NCBI GenBank assembly: GCA_034211175.1
Contig: JAXHUH010000132.1
Coordinates: forward strand, 1-19,470
DNA: 19,470 nucleotides
Direction of reading: 5' to 3'
Origin: JAXHUH01 sp034211175
GTDB taxonomy: Bacteria; Actinomycetota; Acidimicrobiia; Acidimicrobiales; CAIXPF01
In this document: in pieces, positions 1 to 6,547 of the stretch
Position numbering within the stretch: position 1 is the stretch's first letter
Layout: every line of letters begins with the position of its first letter
Position numbers and translations under genes: made by a program
The notes under the pieces: model-generated
Databases searched by the model: none
What the model was told of the DNA's origin: nothing
Seen by the model: the letters and a program-made list of their open reading frames with translations, nothing else

Positions 1-1942
1 GGGCGCCGAGCACCTCGAGCTCGTTCGCCGACGTCGGTCGGCGTCGTGTCTGGAGCGCGTGCAGCTCGTCGTCGGTCAGGCGTCGGGCGAGATCCGACGG
101 CAGCGGCGACGCGATCGCCGCCCCGTTGGTCTTGCGGGCGGTCGCGCTCGTGGCATCGAGGTGGAAGCCGACGGTGGCCGCCTCGGAGGTCACGATCGAG
201 CGCAGCTCGGCGAGGAACGGGGCGCCGTCACGACCGGCCGCGCCGGGCCCGACCCGCGCCGCCAGGATCTCGGTGGCGACCATGTGGGCCCGCTTGTCGA
301 CCGAGCCCGCACCGGACAGCTCCTCGGCGGCCAGCCACAGGTCCTGCGCCTCGTCGCACAGGCGGACCCGGACGATGTCGACGAACCGTTGGCTCACCGC
401 ACGGGCGAGGGCGTCGACGTGGGCGGCCGCCTCGTCGGCGGACGGCTCCCCGCCCGTCCACGACACGGGCGCGGCCACCCAGTCGGCGACCGCGTCGACC
501 AGGAGGCTGACCAGGTCGCCGACCGGGCGGAGGCTCCCGTAGTCATCGGCGGCGTCGTGGGCCAGCCGCCGGCACAGCGCCTTGACCCGGGACCAGTGCT
601 CGACGTCGGCCGGCCCGTCGACCAGGCCGAGCCGCGACCGCCACTGGTGGAGGTAGCGGCCGAGCGCGTCGCGCAGCAGCGGCTCCAGCGTCGTCGGGTC
701 GAGCACCGGGCGGCTGGCGCTCAGCGCCAAGGGCTGGGACTCGACCCGGAGCCGTTCGACGAGTGCGAGCAGGGGCGTGGCGTGCGCCGGGTGCACCGGG
801 TGGTCGAGGCCGCGGAACGTGAACGTGTTGGCGGCCAGGTGGGTGGCCAGCGCGTGGCGGCGCGCCGGGCCGAGCTCGTCGCCGACCCGCTCCAGCATCT
901 GGCCGACCGCGCCGGCCAGGTGCTCGTGGCGGTCGGCGTCGCTCGCCAGGTCGGGCCCGATGACCTGGTCGAAGTGGGTGAAGCACAGGACGAGGTCGCG
1001 GGTGCGCCCGGCGGCGACGAGGTCGCGGATGGCGTCGACCGTGCCGCCGAGCATGGGCTGGGACGCGTTGTCGACGATGACGATGGTGTCCGACCGCTCG
1101 ATCTGGCCGAGCAGCGCGCTCGGGAGGGCGGCCAGGGAGTCGGGGGTGTGGCCGAGGCCCTCGTTGTCGATCAACATCACGTAGGGGATCTCGGCCGACC
1201 AGTCGGGATGGAACGGGCCCCGCACCCGGATCCCGTTGACGAGCGGCGTGAGCAGCCGGCCGAACGAGCCGTGGTCGTTGCCGACGAACGGGTGGACGGC
1301 GGCGAGGAACTCCTCGCGCTCCCGTGACGCCAGCGTCCACGCGTGGGGCCAGCCCTGCTCGTCGCGCAGGTACTCACCGGCCTCGACCACGTCGAAGCGG
1401 CCGCGGACGTCGTCGAGCAGCTCGTCGACGAGCTGGCGCACGCCCCTCTGGTGGCGGATCGTCTCCGCGAGCTGGACCGGGTCGGTCGAGGCGGCCCGGG
1501 TGAGCGCCCGCCGCAGCACCTCGACGGTCCGGTCGAGCCAGTCCGGCCCATCGCCCAGGACCTGCCGGAGCCGGAAGCGCTGATCGCCGCTGGAGCGCAG
1601 GGCGCGGCGAACGGTCGCGTCGCGCTCGCCGGTGGCCAGTGCGACGCCGGCCGCGGCCACGCACTCCTCGAGCCGGGCCCGGGTCTCGTCGGCCGAGCTG
1701 AGCGTCACCGCGGCGTAGTGGTCGCCGGGGGCGCAGAGGATCTCGGTGGGGGCGACGGTCGTGCGGAACGCCGAGGTGGCGGGGAAGCCGACCCCGGACG
1801 GCGGCGAGCCGATCAGCTGGCGGACGAGCGTCGTCTTGCCCGAGCCCGTCGTACCGAGGACGGTGACGGTCCGGTAGCCGCGCGTCTGGCTCGGACCGGG
1901 GAGCACACGCTCCCGGTACTCGAAGGCTGCTCGTGCGCGCAT
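1..1942 (-). CDS. Large P-loop GTPase-like protein (3' end outside window)
   Basis: The frame stays open from an ATG at 1942 to the left edge, giving at least 647 residues with no stop. GGAAGGAGGG lies 8-9 nt before the ATG and serves as a strong ribosome binding site. Residues 30-37 read GTTGSGKT, a Walker A/G1 loop. DNEG at 259-262, following a hydrophobic strand (PYVMLI), fits a G3 DxxG motif. THFD at 322-325, after a hydrophobic strand (LVLCF), is a plausible G4 variant of NKxD. The roughly 220-residue distance between G1 and G3 is far longer than in small GTPases, so there is a large insertion, as in dynamin-like or conflict-type GTPases. The rest is alpha-helical and leucine-rich, with no membrane segment seen. 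I do not recognise the family. The gene starts 84 nt after the stop of lipoprotein 1 and may be co-transcribed with it. GTPase rather than ATPase is inferred from the motifs. Confidence 0.8.
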   Translation of the reverse strand, partial: MRARAAFEYRERVLPGPSQTRGYRTVTVLGTTGSGKTTLVRQLIGSPPSGVGFPATSAFRTTVAPTEILCAPGDHYAAVTLSSADETRARLEECVAAAGVALATGERDATVRRALRSSGDQRFRLRQVLGDGPDWLDRTVEVLRRALTRAASTDPVQLAETIRHQRGVRQLVDELLDDVRGRFDVVEAGEYLRDEQGWPHAWTLASREREEFLAAVHPFVGNDHGSFGRLLTPLVNGIRVRGPFHPDWSAEIPYVMLIDNEGLGHTPDSLAALPSALLGQIERSDTIVIVDNASQPMLGGTVDAIRDLVAAGRTRDLVLCFTHFDQVIGPDLASDADRHEHLAGAVGQMLERVGDELGPARRHALATHLAANTFTFRGLDHPVHPAHATPLLALVERLRVESQPLALSASRPVLDPTTLEPLLRDALGRYLHQWRSRLGLVDGPADVEHWSRVKALCRRLAHDAADDYGSLRPVGDLVSLLVDAVADWVAAPVSWTGGEPSADEAAAHVDALARAVSQRFVDIVRVRLCDEAQDLWLAAEELSGAGSVDKRAHMVATEILAARVGPGAAGRDGAPFLAELRSIVTSEAATVGFHLDATSATARKTNGAAIASPLPSDLARRLTDDELHALQTRRRPTSANELEVLGA

Positions 1943-2026
1943 CGACCGCTCGCCCTCCTTCCTGGGGCGCGCATCCTAGTCAGGCCGGCAGCGGCGACGG
2001 CCGGTGCCCGACGAACGTTCAGGCCG

Positions 2027-2632
2027 TCAGGCCGCTGCCGCGGACGCCGACGTCGGTGTCAGGGTGCAGCCCTCGTTGGTCGCGCACCGGGCGCTGATCC
2101 GGCCCGCGCCGCCGTCGCGCACGACGAGTGGTTCGGTGTGGGTCCGATAGGACCAGCCGAGACCGACGTCGGCGTCCTCGACGATGGACGAGCGCTCCTC
2201 GACCTCGATCGTGTACGTGCCGGCCTCGAGCCCCTCGAACGTGTGGGTCTCGCCCGGCTCGAGCTCGACCGACGCAACGGTCGCCTCCCCGGCCGTCACG
2301 GTGGCGGTGACGGTGGTGTCGGGCACCTCGGTGTCGTAGGTGACCTCGACCGATGTGGTCGTCGCCGGTGCCGGGGTGGCGGACTCGTCCGGAGCGCCGG
2401 CGCGGGGCTCCAGGGCGCGGGGCTCGACGCCGTGGGGTTCGTCGGTGGTGGGCGAGGTGGTCCCGGCGTCGGTGGGCGCGGTCCGGGAGATCTCGGCGGG
2501 TGAGGCGTCGCGTGGGCCGTCGGCGGTGTCGGCCACCCGGTCGCGCATCGGGGGCGCGCAGGCCGCGGCGCTCAGCGCCAGCAGCGCGGCGAGGGCGATC
2601 CGTCCCCGGCGGGCCGGTCGCTCGGTCGTCAT
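2027..2632 (-). CDS. Secreted lipoprotein 1, beta-domain paralogue family
   Basis: This is a 201-residue protein. The ATG at 2632 is preceded by GAGGAG at good spacing; longer in-frame extensions lack such a site. The N-terminus has a basic stretch, a hydrophobic core (residues 11-22) and SAAAC with Cys25 as the likely lipidated residue. Residues 26-92 are a low-complexity Thr/Pro/Ala/acidic linker. Residues 95-190 form the conserved domain: VEVTY at the first strand, GTYTIEV at 138-144 as in transthyretin-like/PEGA beta-sandwich folds, GLGW at 157-160, and Cys183-x5-Cys189 (CATNEGC), which could form a disulfide. The same domain occurs in the genes at 3699-4253 and 5237-5818. Binding partner and role are unknown. 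Outer-surface location is inferred from the signal. It has the most diverged leader of the three and precedes the GTPase-like gene on the same strand. Confidence 0.85.
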   Translation of the reverse strand: MTTERPARRGRIALAALLALSAAACAPPMRDRVADTADGPRDASPAEISRTAPTDAGTTSPTTDEPHGVEPRALEPRAGAPDESATPAPATTTSVEVTYDTEVPDTTVTATVTAGEATVASVELEPGETHTFEGLEAGTYTIEVEERSSIVEDADVGLGWSYRTHTEPLVVRDGGAGRISARCATNEGCTLTPTSASAAAA

Positions 2633-2701
2633 GGGTGCTCCTCGTTCGCGATGGATCGGCTGCCCGCTACCACCGTTCCGACGAAACGGAGCGTCTCCGG
2701 T

Positions 2702-2717
2702 GACGGCACCTGCCGTC
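2702..2717. promoter_or_regulatory. Perfect palindrome upstream of lipoprotein 1
   Basis: GACGGCA and TGCCGTC flank a two-base centre, 70-86 nt upstream of the lipoprotein 1 start. The position would suit an operator or a short hairpin in the leader. No protein can be named as its reader. Confidence 0.3.
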
Positions 2718-2855
2718 GATTGGCGCCGCCCGCGCCGGACGCCGTCTCCCGCTGACTGCACGTCACCTGGCCACGATCACCGATACGGGCCCCTGCGTAC
2801 GTCCTCCATCCGGGTGATCCCGGCCGGTTCGTGTGCCGTCGCGCCGCTTCGGTGG

Positions 2856-3003
2856 ACGGGCGAGGGCCACACCACCCGTGGTTCGTGCCCGTTCGCGCCG
2901 GGATCCACCCCGCCCGTCGCGGCACGGGCGTTCCTTGCGGCGCGTCGAGGCGAGACCGAGCCGGGACGCGCCGCGGCCCCCGCCGCTGTGCGACGGGGGC
3001 CGC
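2856..3003. repeat. Four contiguous strong inverted repeats adjoining the hairpin array
   Basis: Four hairpins lie almost end to end. ACGGGC/GCCCGT with inner CCAC/GTGG spans 2856-2892. CGCCCGT/ACGGGCG spans 2911-2930. GCGGCGCGTC/GACGCGCCGC is a perfect 10 bp stem at 2937-2946/2965-2974. GCGGCCCCCG/CGGGGGCCGC is a perfect 10 bp stem at 2973-2982/2994-3003. They lack the TCCGCCC loop of the main array, though the last has CCGCTGTG in its loop, which looks like a worn copy. I read them as degenerate members of the same array. The rest of the gap up to lipoprotein 1 (2718-2855) shows nothing I can name. Confidence 0.6.
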
Positions 3004-3030
3004 GTGCTCGACCTCCGGACCCGTGTACCC

Positions 3031-3688
3031 GCCCGTGTGCTCCGCCCGTGGTGCCCGCTCATGGCGGGACCTTCGATCGCTCGCCGGTGGCCTCCGCCCT
3101 GTGGCCGCTCGGCGATGTCCGGCGCCTCGATGGTCCGACTCCGCCCTCGGGCGGACCATCTGCGCCGGTTGTTGCCTGCCGTCCCGGTCCGAGGACCGGG
3201 ACCTCGCCCGCTCATCGTGCGTGGCCGCCGCCTCCGCCCTGTGGCGTGCGGCCGACACGATGGTCCACCTGCTCGGGGTGCCTCCGCCCTGGGACACGCT
3301 CCGTGCCGGTGCCGTGATCATCCGGTGCCCGTCTCCGCCCGGGGACGGGGCCGGTTGATCGTTCCGCCGGTGACCTCCGCCCTGGGGTCGACCTGCGGTG
3401 TCCGGTGCCGGGGGTTCGACTCCGCCCTCGGGCGAACCTCCGGTTCGGTGGCTCCGGGGGTTCGACTCCGCCCTCGGGCGAACCTCCGGTTCCGTTCGGC
3501 ACCTACCCCGGACCCGCCGATCGCGGGGTCGGTGCCGCAGGGTTCGTGCGCTGCCGCCGCCTCCGCCCAGTGGCGTGCGGTTCGCACGATCGAGCGCTGA
3601 CCCCGTGGTGACTCCGCCCTCGGGCACCGTCGGGTCCGTCGCTCGTCTCCACCGGTGGGTGTCTCCGCCCTGGGACGATCACCGGTGG
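3031..3688. repeat. Array of about 14 hairpins with an invariant loop and variable stems
   Basis: The heptamer TCCGCCC (plus strand) starts at 3041, 3093, 3140, 3233, 3283, 3334, 3376, 3421, 3467, 3562, 3613 and 3664, that is every 42-52 nt. The two double gaps are filled by hairpins without the loop core (3183-3200, CCCGGTCC/GGACCGGG; 3497-3537, CGGCAC..GACCC/GGGTC..GTGCCG). Most copies form the ten-base loop TCCGCCCNNN closed by a C-G pair on a stem of its own sequence. Examples are GATGGTCCG/CGGACCATC (3129-3160), CATCGTG and GGCCGC with their complements around 3233, CGTC/GACG inside a longer GATCA..CCGG stem around 3334, GGTTCG/CGAACC at 3421 and 3467, and CCACCGGTG/CACCGGTGG (3649-3688). 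The first copy (3041) pairs poorly. The last hairpin ends 11 nt from the stop of lipoprotein 2, so the array would be its 3' untranslated region if transcribed on the minus strand, with loops reading NNNGGGCGGA. Open frames across it lack gene-like starts and differ between units, so I do not call a protein. Confidence 0.85.
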
Positions 3689-3698
3689 CGTTCTTGGT

Positions 3699-4253
3699 TC
3701 AGTCGACGCTGCAGCCCTCGTTGGCGGCGCAGGTGACCGTGGTCGTGTCGGCGTCGATGGTGACGGCCTCGGCCATCACCGCTCGGGACCAGCCGAGCCC
3801 GGCGTCGGCGTCCGCCGTGATCTCCGACTCCTCGAAGATGGCGATGCTGTAGGTGCCGGGGGTGACGCCGTCGAGCGTGTAGGTCGTGTTCGCCTGTAGC
3901 TCGGCGCTGGCGATCGTGGTGCCGTCGTCGGCGAGCAGCGATGCGGTGATCGTGCTGGCGTCGTCGGTGAGGTAGGTGACCTCGACGGTGCCGGTGGTGA
4001 CCTCGGCGGGGGCCTCGGTCTCGGCGGCGGCGTCGGTGGTGTCGGCGACCGTGGTGTCGGTGTCGAGCTGGGACGCGGTCTCGAGCGCCTTCGGCTCGGA
4101 GACCGTGACCTCGGCGCCGTCCTTCTCCAGGCCGGTGATGGCCTGGGCGATGTCGGAGGCGTCGCAGCCGACGGTGGCGACGGTGAGGACGACAGGCGCA
4201 AGGGCGAGCCCGAAGATCCGGGCTGCTCGCTTGTTCGTGCGCTTCGTGTCCAT
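3699..4253 (-). CDS. Secreted lipoprotein 2, beta-domain paralogue family
   Basis: This is a 184-residue protein. The ATG at 4253 has AGGAG 7 nt upstream. The start aligns exactly with lipoprotein 3 (MDTKRTNKR against METKHTTKR), which supports it over longer in-frame starts. The signal peptide spans about residues 10-29, ending in TVGC with Cys30 as the lipid site. Residues 31-85 are a variable Thr/Asp/Ala-rich linker. Residues 88-184 are the family domain: VEVTY, a central strand pair ending GTYSIAI (133-139), GLGW at 152-155, and Cys175-x5-Cys181 (CAANEGC). The domain is much closer to that of lipoprotein 3 than to lipoprotein 1, indicating a more recent duplication. Function is unknown; cell-surface location is inferred. 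The gene is preceded by a promoter region shared with lipoprotein 3 and followed directly by the hairpin array. Confidence 0.88.
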   Translation of the reverse strand: MDTKRTNKRAARIFGLALAPVVLTVATVGCDASDIAQAITGLEKDGAEVTVSEPKALETASQLDTDTTVADTTDAAAETEAPAEVTTGTVEVTYLTDDASTITASLLADDGTTIASAELQANTTYTLDGVTPGTYSIAIFEESEITADADAGLGWSRAVMAEAVTIDADTTTVTCAANEGCSVD

Positions 4254-4337
4254 CGGTGGCTCCTGCTGTGCGGAAGTCTCTTGCCCGCTTCCTTCGACGG
4301 CTACAACCGGCGCCGGGGTCCCGGATATCACCGACAA

Positions 4338-4384
4338 CCCCACCTGCAACGCAGCTGAAAGAAACCAGGGGTGTTCGTGACGAA
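4338..4384 (-). promoter_or_regulatory. Conserved upstream element of lipoprotein 2
   Basis: Read on the minus strand, TTCGTCACG (4384-4376) is followed after 26 nt by TTGCAGGTGGGG (4349-4338), and after a further 32 nt by TGTAG (4305-4301). The box lies 85 nt before the start codon. Upstream of lipoprotein 3 the same three blocks occur with spacings of 26 and 33 nt. TTGCAG could be a -35 hexamer with TATCCG about 16 nt on, but this is weak. It may instead be a regulator site. Confidence 0.5.
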
Positions 4385-4455
4385 CCGCGCCGCGATCCGT
4401 CATCGATCCGCCGCTTTCGAGGTGACCCCTGTCGCTGCGGCTCACATGGCGATCA

Positions 4456-4478
4456 GGCGGCCTGATGATCGGGCCGCC
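4456..4478 (-). terminator. GC-rich hairpin after decayed gene
   Basis: GGCGGCC and GGCCGCC pair around a nine-base loop, just beyond the stop at 4484-4486 of the decayed frame (read on the minus strand). There is no T-run, so terminator function is only possible. Confidence 0.3.
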
Positions 4479-4483
4479 GCCGG

Positions 4484-4821
4484 TCAGGCCCGGGGCAGGA
4501 TCGGCTCGTCCTCCGGGATCTGCCGGATCCCCAGCAGCTCGTCCGGCAGCTCCCCGTACTCGAACCGCCACGCCCCCAAGGGAGCGTGCGCTGTCCGCCC
4601 TGCAGGCGCTCGTGGCCCGGAAGCGCCGGCGGTGATCTCGGCCGGTCAGGTGGCAGGGGCGCCGAAGCGGAGCCCGAACGCCTCGGCGCGTCCGACGGCG
4701 AAGTGCTCAGGGCCGAACGTGACGGTGAACGTCCCGCGAGGAAGCCGTCGCGGCGGAGTAGCGCAGCGGTTCCCGGATGCGGCCACGGATCGAGCACCGC
4801 CGCGACACGTCGCCAGGACAC
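4484..4821 (-). pseudogene. Decayed gene with frameshift and internal stop
   Basis: This looks like a broken protein gene. From a GTG at 4821 the minus-strand frame reads protein-like up to ALLRRDGFLAG. Near 4730-4745 the sense moves to another frame, which continues TFTVTFGPEHFAVGRAEAF and ends at a TGA (4648-4646). The same frame then runs on past that stop and reaches FEYGELPDELLGIRQIP before a second TGA at 4486-4484. These stretches have the composition and alternation of real protein, whereas the uninterrupted frames around them are arginine/proline/serine-rich shadows. I do not recognise the family. It could be two short adjacent genes rather than one, and the frameshift is inferred from how the sequence reads. 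Confidence 0.4.
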
Positions 4822-4865
4822 CGGCGCAGCGTGCGGGAGCTGCGGCGGCGGCTGCGCGTCGGGTG

Positions 4866-5173
4866 TCAGCTCGTACGGAGGAGCTTCTGGGGCGCTCCTC
4901 CCAGACGAGGGATCATCGTGGTGGCTTGCTTCACGGCGACCCCGAGGCCGCCAGGAGGCTCGGGGACATGGCGGTGATCGGAGTGGCGTCGGCCGAGCGC
5001 GAAGAAGCTGGGCTCATCGGGTGCCGGCGGTCGAGGGCGACCCACTGGCCGGCCCACGGCCTCAGGTCGAGGTTCGGGCCATGGCCGAACGGCATCGCAG
5101 TCGCAGCCGCGGATCGTGGTGATACAGCGCCTACCCCGGCCCGGAAATGGTTCTGGCACGCATCGGCGACCAC
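4866..5173 (-). pseudogene. Decayed small gene with WAGQWVAL motif
   Basis: From an in-frame start at 5173 the minus strand encodes a short protein containing PNLDLRPWAGQWVALDRR. The W-x-G-x-W-V-A-L pattern resembles small proteins of the DUF5678 type, which are about 70-110 residues. The frame stops after LLAASGSP, but the continuation VAVKQATTMIPRLGG lies in the neighbouring frame and ends at 4866, so a frameshift around 4930-4945 is likely. The family assignment is from memory of the motif and is uncertain. With the other fragment, it makes the lipoprotein 3 to lipoprotein 2 interval (4254-5236) mostly gene debris. I see nothing else in that interval apart from the lipoprotein 2 leader. 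Confidence 0.35.
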
Positions 5174-5236
5174 GTGGGGGTCGTCAGTGCGTGCCAGTTC
5201 GGGGCTTGGCCGCTCGGCGCGGCCGGAGCGGTTCGG

Positions 5237-5818
5237 TCAGCTGACGGTGCAGCCGGCGTTGGCCTGGCAGAGGACCGTGGCGGTGTCGGCGTCGATGGTG
5301 ACCGACTGGGCGAGGGCGGCACGGGACCAGCCGAGGCCGACGCCGCCGTCGGCCGTCTCGGTCTCGGAGATCTCGGCCTCCTCGACCACGGCGATGTTGT
5401 AGGTGCCGGCGGCGATGCCGTCGAGGGTGTAGGTCGTGTTCGCCTCGAGCTCGGCGCTGGCGATGGTCGAGCCGTCGTCGGTGAGCAGCGATGCGGTGAT
5501 CGTGGTGGCGTCGGTGGTCTCGTAGGTGATCTCGATCGTGCCCGAGACCGGCTCGGCGTCCGCCGGCGGGATCGCCGGGGCGATGGCCGGGGCCGGAGCG
5601 GCGGCCGGGGCGATGGCGTCGGCCTGCTCGGCCTCGACCGCAGCGGCCTCGACGGCCGGGTCGGTGACGGTGACCTCGGCGTCCTGGCTGCGGAGCTGGG
5701 CGATGGCGTCGCCGATCTGGTCCGCGTCGCAGGCGACCGTGACCGTCCCGAAGAGCACGGGCACCAGCGCCAGGCCGGCGATCCGGGCCACTCGCTTGGT
5801 GGTGTGCTTGGTCTCCAT
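5237..5818 (-). CDS. Secreted lipoprotein 3, beta-domain paralogue family
   Basis: This is a 193-residue protein starting at an ATG at 5818 with GAGGAG 7 nt upstream. The signal peptide runs to TVAC, with Cys30 as the lipid site. Residues 55-92 are an Ala/Pro/Glu-rich linker, and residues 93-193 form the family domain. Landmarks are IEITY at 95-99, TTYTLDG at 128-134 followed by GTYNIAV, GLGW at 161-164, and Cys184-x5-Cys190 (CQANAGC). It shares most domain residues with lipoprotein 2, plus the first 30 residues and the promoter region, so the duplicated unit included promoter and gene. The linker is where the copies differ most. No enzyme motif is visible. A carbohydrate- or protein-binding surface domain is a reasonable guess, not shown by the sequence. 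Confidence 0.88.
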   Translation of the reverse strand: METKHTTKRVARIAGLALVPVLFGTVTVACDADQIGDAIAQLRSQDAEVTVTDPAVEAAAVEAEQADAIAPAAAPAPAIAPAIPPADAEPVSGTIEITYETTDATTITASLLTDDGSTIASAELEANTTYTLDGIAAGTYNIAVVEEAEISETETADGGVGLGWSRAALAQSVTIDADTATVLCQANAGCTVS

Positions 5819-5903
5819 CGGGGGCTCCTCGGTCTTCCGTGCGATCCGTGTTCCGTCTCTCACCACTACAGACGGCCAACTCGGGCAGGAATCTCGCCTT
5901 TCG

Positions 5904-5950
5904 CCCCACCTGCAAACCATGTGCAACGCAACGGGGGGTTCCGTGACGAA
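5904..5950 (-). promoter_or_regulatory. Conserved upstream element of lipoprotein 3
   Basis: This is the counterpart of the element before lipoprotein 2. TTCGTCACG (5950-5942), 26 nt, TTGCAGGTGGGG (5915-5904), 33 nt, then TGTAG (5870-5866), with the box 86 nt before the start codon. Lipoprotein 1 has only a partial match (TTCGTCGGAAC, much nearer its start). Confidence 0.5.
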
Positions 5951-6051
5951 GTGGTCACGTCCCCGTCACCATCCCGTGTCCTCCGCATGGTGACCGTCAT
6001 ATCGGGGGTTGCGGGATCTCGGGGCCGGCCGTCGGCCCGCCCCGGCTGCGG

Positions 6052-6057
6052 TACCGT
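6052..6057 (+). promoter_or_regulatory. -10 box of a leaderless-type promoter
   Basis: TACCGT (TANNNT) sits six bases before the ATG at 6064. No ribosome binding site is present, so transcription probably begins at or next to the start codon. Confidence 0.5.
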
Positions 6058-6063
6058 CCGCCG

Positions 6064-6471
6064 ATGGCCCGATGGCGCTGCCCGACCTGTGGCAAGAAGA
6101 ACGACGCCGGCCGCACCGTCTGCGTGTGGTGCTCGGTGCCCCGCGAAGGCGGCAAGCCGTACGCCCCCGACCAGTGGATCTGCCCGGAGGGCACCCGCAA
6201 CGACGCCGACGCGACGGTGTGCGCGTGCTGCGGGTTCGAGCCGCCGCCCCGGCCGGAGCCGGTGCCGGACAAGTCGTTGTTCGCCGGGCTCTTCGGCCGA
6301 CCGGCCACGAAGCGCCCGGAGCCACGGCCGCAGCAACCGCAACCACCGGAGACGCCGTCACAGCCGCGGCCCGCCGCCGGGCCCGGCCGGTTCTGCACCG
6401 CCTGCGGCGCGGCGGTCGAGCCGGAGGACCGGTTCTGCGCGTCCTGCGGCACACCCGTCCGCGGGCGGTGA
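6064..6471 (+). CDS. Zinc-finger protein (RanBP2-type fingers plus zinc ribbon)
   Basis: This is a 135-residue protein. Residues 4-23 match the RanBP2 finger pattern exactly: W4-x-C6-x2-C9-x3-N13-x6-C20-x2-C23. A second, degenerate finger at 38-56 has W38, C40, N46, C53 and C56, but Gly43 where the second cysteine should be. A proline/glutamine-rich linker (57-108) leads to a classical zinc ribbon, C111-x2-C114-x10-C125-x2-C128. There are no membrane segments or catalytic motifs. Such proteins bind RNA, DNA or proteins; the target here cannot be told. The gene has no Shine-Dalgarno sequence but has a -10 box in leaderless position. It diverges from lipoprotein 3. Confidence 0.85.
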   Translation: MARWRCPTCGKKNDAGRTVCVWCSVPREGGKPYAPDQWICPEGTRNDADATVCACCGFEPPPRPEPVPDKSLFAGLFGRPATKRPEPRPQQPQPPETPSQPRPAAGPGRFCTACGAAVEPEDRFCASCGTPVRGR

Positions 6472-6508
6472 ACCCGGGACCCGACGCGCACCGGCGGGAT
6501 CCCAACTC

Positions 6509-6528
6509 GATCGAACATGTGTTCGATC
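6509..6528. promoter_or_regulatory. LexA (SOS) box
   Basis: GATCGAAC and GTTCGATC flank the four bases ATGT. The core TCGAAC-N4-GTTCGA is the known SOS operator of mycobacteria and other actinobacteria. It covers the -35 region of the promoter whose -10 is at 6536-6541, so bound LexA would block the VOC gene at 6548. Confidence 0.75.
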
Positions 6529-6535
6529 CGCGTGG

Positions 6536-6541
6536 TACCTT
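6536..6541 (+). promoter_or_regulatory. -10 box of the VOC gene
   Basis: TACCTT fits TANNNT and ends six bases before the ATG at 6548, implying a leaderless transcript. No ribosome binding site is seen. Confidence 0.55.
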
Positions 6542-6547
6542 CGCGCC

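Noticed and set aside
59..1327. Long plus-strand frame antisense to the GTPase-like gene
   Set aside because: Shadow of a GC-rich gene; the minus strand has Walker A, a strong ribosome site and natural composition.
3414..3490. tRNA T-arm (GGTTCGACTCC occurs twice)
   Set aside because: The supposed T-stem has a central mismatch and no acceptor, D or anticodon arm can be drawn; the motif is explained by the array hairpins.
2629..3627. Long minus-strand frame over the hairpin array, with repeated PEGGV / PQGGG-like peptides
   Set aside because: The peptide repeats come from the DNA repeat, shift between units as spacing is not a multiple of three, and there is no ribosome site or domain. The plus-strand frames there are equally long.
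3031..3688. CRISPR array (regular spacing near 48 nt)
   Set aside because: The conserved part is only 7-10 bases and the 'spacers' are the inverted-repeat stems themselves, two units being nearly identical. No cas gene is in the window.
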